A stretch of DNA of 64,000 nt, taken from the NCBI RefSeq assembly GCF_900187615.1, contig NZ_FYDO01000028.1, positions 1 through 64,000 of the forward strand, written 5' to 3'. The DNA is from Pseudomonas sp. Irchel s3f7. GTDB lineage: Bacteria > Pseudomonadota > Gammaproteobacteria > Pseudomonadales > Pseudomonadaceae. The position numbers and the translations under genes are program-made. Below the pieces are notes generated by a model. The model did not search any database. It had not been told where the DNA came from and saw only the letters and a program-made list of their open reading frames with translations. Below are positions 1 through 8,567 of this stretch, piece by piece; position 1 is the first letter of the stretch, and each line of letters starts with the position of its first letter.

Positions 1-105
1 GTTGGCCAGAAGCCAAAGATGGCTTCCTCGAATAGGCCTTATACATAGATGCAACCGGGTAGCAGTGTTTAAAAAGCAGGTAGACAGTGGGGGCGAGTCC
101 ATACA

Positions 106-133
106 TAGGAGCGAGCCTGCTCGCGATGAGGCC
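106..133. repeat. Single REP-like palindrome
   Basis: The core GAGCGAGCCTGCTCGC is a short imperfect palindrome flanked by TAGGA and GATGAGG. It is the same family as the units near 35.4, 45.2 and 53.7 kb. It lies just beyond the terminator of the glutamate dehydrogenase gene. Confidence 0.7.
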
Positions 134-160
134 CGATCAAACACCACAAAACCTGCAGGC

Positions 161-195
161 AAAAAAAACCCGCATCTCTCGATGCGGGTTTTTTC
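161..195 (-). terminator. Rho-independent terminator of gdhB
   Basis: The hairpin has arms AACCCGCATC and GATGCGGGTT around a TCTC loop. An A-run on the left reads as a U-run on the minus strand, and a T-run on the right makes it potentially bidirectional. It lies about 15 bases past the gdhB stop codon. Confidence 0.85.
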
Positions 196-208
196 ATTCA
201 GCGCCTGA

Positions 209-3200
209 TCAGGCCGCCGGTTCCAGCTCAGCAGCGACAGCGGCAGGTACAACCGCCTGCCCGCTCAACGCCAGGTCCAGCAGTTCGCGGTTGGCGACCG
301 CGTACATGGCGTAATCGGTGCCGCTGGCGGCACGGATTTCCACCAGCATGGTGCGCCAGCGCTCGATCATGCTCGCGTGCTGCTCCATCCACAGCGCCAG
401 GCGTGCTTCCACGTCCTGGGTGCCGTCGCCCTGTTGCAGGACCGAGATGGTGATCGCACGTTGCTGCCAGTCGACGTCATCACGGAACGCTTCACGGGCC
501 AGGGCCTGCCAGTTGTTTTCAACCGGCAGAGCGCTGATCTGTTGCAGGTACCAAGTGATGTCCAGCGCGCTGCCCACGGCGAAGTAAGCCTTCGCTACGT
601 CGGCGGCGTTCTGGCCGGTCACGTCGGAAGCCTCGATGATTGGCAGCAAGGTGTACAGGTGAGTCGTACCTGCAACCATGCGCGCCAGCAACTCAGGCAC
701 GCCAGCCGCGACGTAAGCCTGGTAACGGGTCTGCCAGCCTTCGCGGGTCGGGCCTTCCAGCAGTTCGTCGAGCTTGAGGCCCAGCGCTGCCAGATGCGGA
801 CCGAAGTGCGCGACGTCACGGGCAGCGTTCTGCTCGTTGCGACGGGTGCGCAGGAACCAGCGCGTGGCGCGACGGCCCAGACGCATCAGCTCGTCCATCA
901 GCTCCAGTTGCACGTCGGCGGAGACCTGGTAGTCCAGGGCTTCGATCTGACGGAACCAGTGCGGGAGATGGAAAATGTCACGCACGATTACATAAGCGCC
1001 AGCCACGTTCGCCGGGCTCATGCCGGTCGACTCTTTGAGTCGCTGAACGAAGGTGATGCCCATGTGGTTGACCAGGTCGTTGGCGATCTGGGTGCTGACG
1101 ATTTCGCGCTTCAGACGGTGACGGCGCATGGCCGCGGAGAACTTGCTCACCAGCGTCGGCGGGAAAGCGGTTTCCATGTCGCGGGTCAGGTAGTCGTCGT
1201 CCGGCACCAGGGAGCCCAGCAACTGCTCCTTGAGGTCGATCTTGCTGTAGGAGATCAACACCGACAACTCGGCACGGGTCAGGCCATGGCCTTCAGCGAT
1301 GCGTTCGTTGATGGCCTCTTCAGCCGGCAGGAACTCGATGGCGCGATCCAGCTTGCCGCGGCCTTCCAGATCGTTCATCAGACGCTTGTATTCGGCAATC
1401 CGCGGCAATGCGCGGCGGGCTGCCAACGACAGGGCCTGAGTCTGCTTGTAGTTGTTGCCCAGCACCAGACCACCGACTTCGTCGGTCATGCTCGCCAGCA
1501 ACTCATTACGTTGCTTGTCGGTCATGTCGCCAGCCTGAACCACTTCGTTCAGCAGGATCTTGATGTTCACTTCGTGGTCGGAGCAGTCCACGCCACCGGC
1601 GTTGTCGATGAAGTCGGTGTTGGAACCGCCGCCATTGAGACCGAATTCCACACGACCCAGTTGGGTCATGCCGAGGTTACCGCCCTCGCCCACGACTTTG
1701 CAGCGCAGTTCGTTGCCGTTCACGCGCAGTGCATCGTTGGCCTTGTCGCCGACATCGGCGTGGCTTTCGGTGCTGGCCTTGACGTAAGTACCGATACCGC
1801 CGTTCCACAACAGATCCACGGGTGCCTTGAGCAAGGCATTGAGCAGTTCGGTCGGGGTCAGTTTGTCGGCCTTGATGTCGAAGCGCTCTTGCATCTGCGG
1901 GGAAATCGCAATGCTCTTCGCGCTACGGGAGAAGATGCCGCCACCTTCGGACATGAGGCTGGTGTCGTAATCCGACCACGACGAACGTGGCAGGTCGAAC
2001 AGGCGCTGACGTTCGGCGAAACTCGACGCCGGCTCAGGGTTCGGATCGATGAAGATGTGCAGGTGGTTGAACGCTGCGACCAGTTTCAGCTTGTCGGACA
2101 TCAACAGGCCGTTACCGAACACGTCACCGGCCATGTCGCCGACGCCGACGACAGTGATGCTGTCTTCCTGGACGTTGATGCCGCGCTCGCGGAAGTGGCG
2201 CTGAACGCCAACCCACGCGCCTTTGGCGGTGATGCCCATTTTCTTGTGGTCGTAACCGGCCGAACCACCGGACGCAAACGCGTCGCCCAGCCAGAAGCCG
2301 TAGTCGATGGCGATGCCGTTGGCGATGTCGGAGAAGGTTGCAGTGCCTTTGTCCGCGGCCACTACCAGGTACGGGTCATCGTCGTCATGACGCACGACGT
2401 TGGCCGGCGGAACCAGTGCGCCGTCCTTCAGGTTGTCGGTGATGTCCAACAGACCGGAAATGAAGATGCGGTAGCAGGCAATGCCCTCGGCCGCGATCTC
2501 GTCACGGCTGCCGCCCAGTGGCAGGCGACGCGGCAGGAAGCCGCCCTTCGCACCCACCGGCACGATGACCGAGTTCTTCACTTGCTGGGCTTTTACCAGG
2601 CCCAGGACTTCGGTACGGAAGTCCTCTTCACGGTCGGACCAGCGCAGACCACCCCGAGCGACGTTGCCGAAGCGCAGGTGCACGCCTTCGACGCGCGGCG
2701 AGTAAACGAAGATTTCGAACTTCGGAACCGGCTTCGGCAACTCAGGAATCAAGTGCGGGTTGAACTTGAAGCTGAAGTACGACTTGTTATGGCCGTTGGC
2801 ATCGGTCTGGTAGAAGTTGGTACGCAGGGTCGCTTTGATCAGATCAAGGTAGCGACGCAGGATACGGTCTTCGTTCAACACCTGGACGTCGTCCAGCGCG
2901 GCCAGAATGGCGTGTTCCAGACGTTGTTCGAGGTCGTCGCTGCTCAGCTTGCGCGCCAGGTAGAAACGGGTCTTGAACAACCGGGTCAGCTCGCGAGCGA
3001 TGTCGGTGTGGTTGTTCAGGGTGCTGGCGATGTAACCCAGGTCGAAGCCCAGACGAATCTGCTTCATGTAGCGGGCGTAAGCACGCAGCAGTGCAACGTC
3101 ACGCCATGGCAGGCCGGCGGTCAACACCAGGCGGTTGAACGCATCGTTTTCGGCATCGCCGCGCACGATGTGGACGAAGGCGTCCTGCAGCGTGTCATTG

Positions 3201-5095
3201 AGTTGCTGGATGTCGAGTTCCAGGCCTTCGGCAGCAGTGAACGCGAAATCGTGAATCCAGAACTCGCGGCCACTGTTGTGGCGCAGGCGATACGGGAATT
3301 CACCCAACACGCGCAGACCGAGGTTTTCCAGGATCGGCAGTACGTCAGACAGCGCCAGCGGGGTGTCGGCGTGATACAGCTTGCAATGCAGCATGCGCTG
3401 ACCGGACACCTGGCCCAGCGGCTGATAGAAGCTCATCACCAACGGATTTTTTTCGTTGAGGCTCAGCAGATGCTGCATGTCGACCACAGCCGAATGCGCT
3501 GCGAAACGCTCGCGATAACCGGCCGGGAAGCCTTTCGGGAAGTCGGCCAGCACGTTGGTGCCGTGGGCTTCGCCGAAACTTTCGACGGTCAGTGCGGCGT
3601 AGTCGTCCTGCCAGCTGCGGCAGGCCTGAACCACTTCTTTTTCCAGCAGCAGCGGGTCGATATCCAGGCGGTTTTTCGGATCAACACGCAGGATCAACTG
3701 CACGCGGGCCAGCACGGACTCGGAGAAGAAGGTCCAGAACTCGCAGTCCGAAGCTTTCAGGCGATCCATCAGCACTTGCTGGATCTTCTGGCGCACTTCG
3801 GTGGAATAGATGTCACGCGGCACGTAGGCCAGGCAGTAGCAGAAACGGCCGTACGGGTCTTTGCGCAGGAACACGCGGATCTTGTTGCGTTCCTGGATCT
3901 GCACGATCGACATCACGGTGCTGAACAGCTCGTCGACCGGGGTCTGGAACAGGTCATCGCGCGGCAGCACTTCGAGCACCTGCGCCAATTCCTTGCCCAG
4001 GTGAGCCTTGGACTGGAAGCCCGAACGGTGTTCGATTTCCTCGACCTTGCGGCGGATGAACGGGATGACCCGCACGCTCTCGCCATACACCGACGAGGTG
4101 TACAGGCCCATGAAACGACATTCCTTGATGACCTTGCCATCGGCGTCGATTTCACGGATCGACACGTAATCGGGGTAAGCCGGACGGTGTACACGGCTTG
4201 GGTGTGCGGCCTTGGCGAACGACAGCAGGGTCGGTTCGCGCAGGTAGTTCACGGCGTAGTCTTCGATGCGCAGGTCATCGTAGGTCAGGCCGGCGCGCAG
4301 CAGTTTGGTCAGGCCGAGGAAGGAGTCCTTGTCGTAGACGATGTGGCCGCCATCGGCCTCGTCGTTGACCACAAATTCTTCGTAGCCGAGGAAGGTGAAG
4401 TGGTTGCCCACCAGCCATTCCAGGAAACTCTTGATTTCGTTCTTTTCGTCGGCATCGACGGCGAACTGGCTGTTGTCCAGTTTGGTCAGGATGTCCTGAA
4501 CCTTGGCCTTCATCGGCTCAAAATCGCCCACTGCAACGCGGACTTCGCCGAGCACTTGCTCCAGCTCTTTGGTCAGCACATTGAGTTCGGCGGTATTGGC
4601 GCAACGGTCGATTTCCAGGTACATCAACGACTCTTGCAGGATGTCGTCGCCCTGGGTGCCTTTCGGCAGGATTTCCAGCAACTCGCCCTTGCTGCCACGA
4701 CGCACGCTGAGCACGGTCGTTTGCAGGGTGTGGATGCTGTAACCGCGGCGGTTCAGCTCGGTGCGCACCGAGTCCACCAAAAATGGCAGGTCGTGGTGCA
4801 GCACTTCGACCGCAGTGTGGGTCGACTGCCAGCCGTGGCGTTCGTAATCGGGGTTGTAGACGCGCACTTGGGGTTGCGCGTGATCGAAGCGCTCAAGCAG
4901 GCGCCACGCAGAAAGAGTACAGCCAGCGAGGTCGGACAACCGACGTTGAGTCAACTCGTCCAGGGAAATGATGCCGAAGAATTGTTCAGCGAACAGCGCC
5001 ACTTGTGGCAGTGCCTGTTCACTGATGTGCTGCGCCAGTGCCGCTTGCAGTTGGTGCTGGAAGTCGGCTTTGCTGGCTGCGGTGAAGAACGCCAT
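209..5095 (-). CDS. gdhB: NAD-specific glutamate dehydrogenase (large, 180-kDa class)
   Basis: This enzyme oxidatively deaminates glutamate to 2-oxoglutarate and ammonia with NAD in the cytosol, in glutamate and arginine catabolism. The product is 1628 residues, matching the large bacterial L-180 class (about 1600) and far longer than the 450-residue GDHs. The catalytic core lies in the middle, with the segment GARGGLRWSDREEDFRTEV followed by GAKGGF (substrate and cofactor region). Long N- and C-terminal regulatory domains flank it. I chose the internal ATG (protein begins MAFFTAASK) because GGAG lies about 9 bases upstream; the upstream in-frame ATG at 5143 has no comparable site. It is monocistronic with its own terminator. 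Confidence 0.95.
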   Translation of the reverse strand: MAFFTAASKADFQHQLQAALAQHISEQALPQVALFAEQFFGIISLDELTQRRLSDLAGCTLSAWRLLERFDHAQPQVRVYNPDYERHGWQSTHTAVEVLHHDLPFLVDSVRTELNRRGYSIHTLQTTVLSVRRGSKGELLEILPKGTQGDDILQESLMYLEIDRCANTAELNVLTKELEQVLGEVRVAVGDFEPMKAKVQDILTKLDNSQFAVDADEKNEIKSFLEWLVGNHFTFLGYEEFVVNDEADGGHIVYDKDSFLGLTKLLRAGLTYDDLRIEDYAVNYLREPTLLSFAKAAHPSRVHRPAYPDYVSIREIDADGKVIKECRFMGLYTSSVYGESVRVIPFIRRKVEEIEHRSGFQSKAHLGKELAQVLEVLPRDDLFQTPVDELFSTVMSIVQIQERNKIRVFLRKDPYGRFCYCLAYVPRDIYSTEVRQKIQQVLMDRLKASDCEFWTFFSESVLARVQLILRVDPKNRLDIDPLLLEKEVVQACRSWQDDYAALTVESFGEAHGTNVLADFPKGFPAGYRERFAAHSAVVDMQHLLSLNEKNPLVMSFYQPLGQVSGQRMLHCKLYHADTPLALSDVLPILENLGLRVLGEFPYRLRHNSGREFWIHDFAFTAAEGLELDIQQLNDTLQDAFVHIVRGDAENDAFNRLVLTAGLPWRDVALLRAYARYMKQIRLGFDLGYIASTLNNHTDIARELTRLFKTRFYLARKLSSDDLEQRLEHAILAALDDVQVLNEDRILRRYLDLIKATLRTNFYQTDANGHNKSYFSFKFNPHLIPELPKPVPKFEIFVYSPRVEGVHLRFGNVARGGLRWSDREEDFRTEVLGLVKAQQVKNSVIVPVGAKGGFLPRRLPLGGSRDEIAAEGIACYRIFISGLLDITDNLKDGALVPPANVVRHDDDDPYLVVAADKGTATFSDIANGIAIDYGFWLGDAFASGGSAGYDHKKMGITAKGAWVGVQRHFRERGINVQEDSITVVGVGDMAGDVFGNGLLMSDKLKLVAAFNHLHIFIDPNPEPASSFAERQRLFDLPRSSWSDYDTSLMSEGGGIFSRSAKSIAISPQMQERFDIKADKLTPTELLNALLKAPVDLLWNGGIGTYVKASTESHADVGDKANDALRVNGNELRCKVVGEGGNLGMTQLGRVEFGLNGGGSNTDFIDNAGGVDCSDHEVNIKILLNEVVQAGDMTDKQRNELLASMTDEVGGLVLGNNYKQTQALSLAARRALPRIAEYKRLMNDLEGRGKLDRAIEFLPAEEAINERIAEGHGLTRAELSVLISYSKIDLKEQLLGSLVPDDDYLTRDMETAFPPTLVSKFSAAMRRHRLKREIVSTQIANDLVNHMGITFVQRLKESTGMSPANVAGAYVIVRDIFHLPHWFRQIEALDYQVSADVQLELMDELMRLGRRATRWFLRTRRNEQNAARDVAHFGPHLAALGLKLDELLEGPTREGWQTRYQAYVAAGVPELLARMVAGTTHLYTLLPIIEASDVTGQNAADVAKAYFAVGSALDITWYLQQISALPVENNWQALAREAFRDDVDWQQRAITISVLQQGDGTQDVEARLALWMEQHASMIERWRTMLVEIRAASGTDYAMYAVANRELLDLALSGQAVVPAAVAAELEPAA

Positions 5096-5598
5096 CTGTG
5101 GTACTCCGCTTGGGCTTGTTATTGATGGAAGCGTCGCGTGCAAAACCCCTGTTCGGGGCTACCCGTCACCCCGCTCCTGATTCTCGGGCAGAGGAAACAG
5201 GGTGACAGGTGGGTGAAGCTGGACGGGACACTCGGGTCACATTCACCTTCCGTGAATGGGCATCTGCAAAAACGACTGGGCTGCGAACAGCGCAATGCCT
5301 TTACGGGTGCTCATCCGTTGCGCAGCTTAACCAGAGCGGCAAGGCCCGTGCTTGCGGTGCTGCGACATATTCGGTCAACGGTACGCAGCTCAAGGCGTAC
5401 GCTTGGAACAACACTAGCATTCGCACAGGAAAATGACGGTTTTCTGTGCGGTTTTACGGGACGTACGTACTAGAAATGACCGGTAACACACTGACTGTCC
5501 GTTAGCGGGACATTGACGCTCAACGAGCAGAAATGTGTGCGGGCTGGCAGAATTGCCCTTTGTTGCGTTTACCACGCTCGTCGAGCCAGGAATTTCCC
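5096..5598. other. Intergenic region between gdhB and the next gene
   Basis: This 503-base divergent intergenic region must hold the gdhB promoter (minus strand) and the promoter for the gene at 5599. I could not pick convincing -35/-10 boxes or an operator. A 111-residue open frame here (5138-5473) has no ribosome-binding site and an Arg/Ser/Leu-rich composition typical of a chance frame. Short palindromic stretches such as ACGTACGT near 5463 are visible but have no evident role. Confidence 0.5.
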
Positions 5599-5955
5599 AT
5601 GAAAATGAAAACCGCCCTCTTGATCGTCAACCCTTGCGACGACGAAGAAGACAACATGGCCATGGTCTGCTGCCACAGCGCCCAGGGCGAGATGTTCCTG
5701 ATGAGCCGCTACCCGGATGAAGACGAGCTGGAGATCACCCTCGATGGCGAGCCTTCGACCCTCGATGGCGTCAAAGTGACCCTTAGCCCTACGCTGCTGA
5801 AGATCGAAATCGCGGCGGCGGATGCCGATGCGCTGAATGGGGATGATGTGCTGGAGATCACCTTTGATGCTGACATGGTGGATCTGGCTGAAGTGGAAGA
5901 AACCTTGCAGAACATTCTGAAAGGGACTGGAACGTATATCAGCCAGCTGGCCTGA
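5599..5955 (+). CDS. Small acidic protein of unknown function (possible Imm10-like fold)
   Basis: The product is 118 residues, strongly acidic (repeated DDEED, DEDELE and DAD clusters), with no signal peptide or membrane segment, so it is probably cytosolic. I chose the ATG giving MKMKTALLIV because AGGA lies about 8 bases upstream; the longer frame from 5533 lacks this. The order 'GEMFLMSRYPDEDELEITLDG', then short beta-like repeats ending in an acidic helix, loosely resembles polymorphic-toxin immunity proteins of the Imm10 type. That is pattern memory, not a search result. No toxin gene is adjacent. It is flanked by REP repeats and followed by an AT-rich cassette. Confidence 0.7.
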   Translation: MKMKTALLIVNPCDDEEDNMAMVCCHSAQGEMFLMSRYPDEDELEITLDGEPSTLDGVKVTLSPTLLKIEIAAADADALNGDDVLEITFDADMVDLAEVEETLQNILKGTGTYISQLA

Positions 5956-5959
5956 CAGA

Positions 5960-6054
5960 CCGCTTTCGCTGGCAAGCCAGCTCCTACAGTCGATTTGCAT
6001 CGCATTAGACCCGTAGGAACAGGCTTGCCAACAAAGGTGCCAGCGAGATCCCTT
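5960..6054. repeat. Inverted pair of REP-like elements
   Basis: One unit reads CTGGCAAGCCAGCTCCTAC and is followed, in opposite orientation, by a degenerate copy GTAGGAACAGGCTTGCC. The pair directly follows the stop codon of the small acidic gene and marks the boundary where base composition turns AT-rich. Confidence 0.75.
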
Positions 6055-6077
6055 CATCACTCCCCCTAAAAAGTCGG

Positions 6078-6236
6078 ATGTCCGTAAGTACGGACTACAT
6101 TCCGCTTCCTTCCCAGTACAAAACTAAACACGCCATCCCATTGAATCAAAAACAAAAAAAACGATACAACAACACAATCAGAAAATTGACGACTTTCATC
6201 CTACATCCCGCCAAGAGCGGGCCTACATCGGCTTAG
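6078..6236 (+). CDS. Possible 52-residue basic peptide ORF
   Basis: This short ATG-to-TAG frame begins MSVSTDYIPLPSQYKTKHA and ends HPAKSGPTSA. It is rich in Lys, Arg, Asn, Gln and Thr, lacks Cys and has no signal peptide. The stop codon merges into the TAGGAAG ribosome-binding site of the next frame at 6243, so the two could be translated in tandem ahead of the ABC exporter gene. Its own start lacks a clear Shine-Dalgarno sequence. It could be a small structural gene of the exporter cassette, or simply a chance frame in AT-rich DNA. I recognise no family. Confidence 0.3.
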   Translation: MSVSTDYIPLPSQYKTKHAIPLNQKQKKRYNNTIRKLTTFILHPAKSGPTSA

Positions 6237-6242
6237 GAAGTG

Positions 6243-6708
6243 ATGAACTGTCCGCACCACAAACTCACTGCTATTAATTAATCACTTCCGAAAAAAAGCC
6301 GTAACAGAACAATTTCAAGTCGACGCACTTTATGACGACACACAAGAAGCCAAAGACAGAAAAACACTAAACTTTCTAGCGAATTCAAAAATATTACGAT
6401 GCCTTATCGACCTGAACCCCGTAAAAAACCTGAGACTTCCACTGCTGGACCTCCCTCTCAGAGCTTACGTAGCAAGTGTTCCTTCGCAACTAGACGCGCT
6501 GAGACAAAATCTATTGGCGACCAACAGGACCATTTACCACAGAGTCGTCACTCAATACGCTGATGACGGCATTGTCTGCCAGGCTTATATTCCTGGCCTT
6601 GAACGCTTCAACATCATAAGAAATGGGAGCCTGGTCGCCCCACAACGAATCCTACGCCAACCTCGAAACCCACTTGTTTTTCAGGCAACCCATGCAGACA
6701 ATTATTAG
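6243..6708 (+). pseudogene. Frameshifted gene of unknown function upstream of the ABC exporter
   Basis: An ATG at 6243 with a good Shine-Dalgarno (TTAGGAAG, about 6 bases away) opens MNCPHHKLTAIN and then stops at TAA 6279-6281. A second frame is open from 6247 to the TAG at 6706-6708 with no ATG of its own. The break falls in ATTAATTAAT (6273-6282), a tandem duplication of a 4-base unit. Removing TAAT joins the two frames into one 153-residue protein containing ...YIPGLERFNIIRNGSLVAPQ... near its C-terminus. The stop overlaps the exporter start by 17 bases, as in a coupled operon. The family is unknown to me. The break could be real decay, phase-variable, or a sequencing error. Confidence 0.5.
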
Positions 6709-8413
6709 AACAACCTGCAAAAAATACACTGCATTGCTGATCTCAACATGCACCACTATATTCGCACTAAAAATAATGTCGCTAGCCCCACCATTACTAT
6801 TGGGTAAAATTGTCGACACCCTGAACAGCAGCAATCCGTCCACACTCAACACACTCTTATTGTTAACAGCAGGCTTCACACTGGCCGGATGTATTCAGGC
6901 AATCATTCACCCACTGCAAATTTTCTTCCTGTCCAAGTTGGTACAGCAGGCCGTAATGAATGCATCCATCGAGTGGATTGCCCAACTTATGCGCAAAGAA
7001 TTCCTTCAATTCAGTTCTTGGCGTATTGGTTACTTTATAAAGTCAGTTGAGCGTGGGATAACGGCAAATGAGCAACTGCTGACATTTTTTGTGACCGTTG
7101 GCCTTCCTCTGTGCGTGGAGTTTCTGATTGTCGCCAGTGCTTTTGTCTACATGGGTGGCACCGGAATTTTTCTGGCAATGACCTCTCTTGGCATTGTCTA
7201 TCTCTTCGTGGCTCACCAGATCATCAGGTGGCGCCGAAAGCACATCGATGCAGTCAATGAACAAGAGGATGAGCTGAGCGGCGTCTTGTTCAACACCATC
7301 AACATTGGCAAGTCTATAAAACTGGAACGCGCAGAGCACACCGCAACAAAGCCTCTGAACCGGGCCTTCGTCCAATACGCCGAAGCCGCGGTTATCGCGG
7401 CAAGCTCTGGCGGTTTCCTGAACGGAGCGAAAGTCCTGTTTGTAAGTCTCTCTACGGGAGGGCTCCTCAGTTGGGGGGTTCTCGGTCAGCTTTCAAGCGA
7501 ACCTGGTATCAGCGTTGGGCAACTGGTTGCCATTTTTTCCATTGCTGGAAGCTTTTTGCTGAACATCACTGCGTTGACGGAGGGTTATCGGGTACTTGAT
7601 CAGTTTCTGGCGGATCAACGACGCATGCAGCAGCTTTTGGCACTGCCAAACTTTGACGATAGTAATCGCCAGACCGACATCCAATCCCGACGCGTCTCGA
7701 AGCTGGTCCTTGAGCCTTGTGTGGTGGGCGACGCCGACACAACCCGACTCTCAATTGAGAGCAGCGTTACTTTCTCTCAAGGCCAGTCAGTAGCCATTAC
7801 CGGGCCCAGCGGTGCGGGTAAATCCACATTGCTTGAGACGCTGGCCGGGTTAAATGCTTCAGTGAGGAATCACTTGAGCATTGATGACATACCGATCTCC
7901 CGCTTAAGCGCCGAGGCCCATTTGAACTCGCTGAGGTATTGCCCTCAATTACCGCAGTTTCTGGAGGGTCAATTCGATATCTCCGTATTGTTCGGAATGC
8001 CTCCCTCCCCCCATCTGAGCGATGCAATACAACGGCTTGACCTTGAAGATATCGTTTCCCATCGCAACATCAGCGAAAACGCATCCAACATATCGGGTGG
8101 AGAGGGCAAACGATTGTCATTGCTGCGCGTGATCAACAGGCCAGGGCGGTTCAATTTGTTCGATGAACCCAGTGCATCGATCGAGCCGAAGCTCGCTACG
8201 CCAGTGTGGGATTTGTTGTTTGAAACATTTGCCGCGCATGGACTGATTTGTGTAACCCATGATGTCCGGCATCTGCATCGCTTTGATCGAGTCATCGTCA
8301 TGCAGGAGGGCGCCATTGTTGACGACGGTCCGTGGTGTGAATTGGTCAAACGCAAAGCCGTAAAACTGCTGCTGAGCGACCTTCAAACAGAGGAGCATTA
8401 CCTGCATGGCTGA
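6692..8413 (+). CDS. Fused ABC exporter (membrane domain plus ATPase)
   Basis: The product is 573 residues. The N-terminal 300 or so carry about six hydrophobic segments of exporter type (for example near residues 10-40, 55-85, 130-190 and 255-310). The C-terminal half is a nucleotide-binding domain with Walker A GPSGAGKST near residue 371, Q-loop CPQLPQF, signature ISGGEGKR, Walker B FNLFDEPSAS and H-loop VTHD, so it should hydrolyse ATP. I chose the ATG giving MQTIIRTTCKK because it overlaps the upstream stop and directly precedes the first membrane helix; the ATG at 6623 is an alternative. The substrate is unknown. Base composition is AT-richer than the flanking core genes, especially in the 5' half, suggesting transfer. 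Confidence 0.85.
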   Translation: MQTIIRTTCKKYTALLISTCTTIFALKIMSLAPPLLLGKIVDTLNSSNPSTLNTLLLLTAGFTLAGCIQAIIHPLQIFFLSKLVQQAVMNASIEWIAQLMRKEFLQFSSWRIGYFIKSVERGITANEQLLTFFVTVGLPLCVEFLIVASAFVYMGGTGIFLAMTSLGIVYLFVAHQIIRWRRKHIDAVNEQEDELSGVLFNTINIGKSIKLERAEHTATKPLNRAFVQYAEAAVIAASSGGFLNGAKVLFVSLSTGGLLSWGVLGQLSSEPGISVGQLVAIFSIAGSFLLNITALTEGYRVLDQFLADQRRMQQLLALPNFDDSNRQTDIQSRRVSKLVLEPCVVGDADTTRLSIESSVTFSQGQSVAITGPSGAGKSTLLETLAGLNASVRNHLSIDDIPISRLSAEAHLNSLRYCPQLPQFLEGQFDISVLFGMPPSPHLSDAIQRLDLEDIVSHRNISENASNISGGEGKRLSLLRVINRPGRFNLFDEPSASIEPKLATPVWDLLFETFAAHGLICVTHDVRHLHRFDRVIVMQEGAIVDDGPWCELVKRKAVKLLLSDLQTEEHYLHG

Positions 8414-8567
8414 TCCCTTTTCCCTGCGAAGGGCGCGAACAGGTTCAAATCCCTGCAAATTGCACAAAATGCCGTTAGTCGCCGCCCCCCGCGATGGATT
8501 AAAGTAACGCCCCCAGCCTTGGCGTATTTCGAACGCCTCGGCCACCCTTTTCCAGGAACAGTCATCG

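Noticed and set aside
377..5125. A 1582-codon open frame on the plus strand antisense to gdhB
   Set aside because: It mirrors the whole gdhB gene in the frame where high-GC third positions suppress stops. The Gln/Val/His/Ala-rich text matches no protein, and gdhB motifs are clear on the other strand.
5138..5473. A 111-codon plus-strand frame in the gdhB upstream region
   Set aside because: It has no Shine-Dalgarno and an Arg/Ser/Leu-rich chance composition. It also overlaps the likely gdhB promoter.
6514..6708. A 64-codon gene starting at TTG 6514
   Set aside because: The TTG has no ribosome-binding site and lies in the middle of a frame open from 6247. It is better read as the 3' part of the frameshifted gene.
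6078..8413. Lasso-peptide or lanthipeptide cluster around the ABC exporter
   Set aside because: No asparagine-synthetase-like, transglutaminase-like, LanB/LanM or radical-SAM gene is present, and the small ORF has no Cys or recognisable leader/core boundary.
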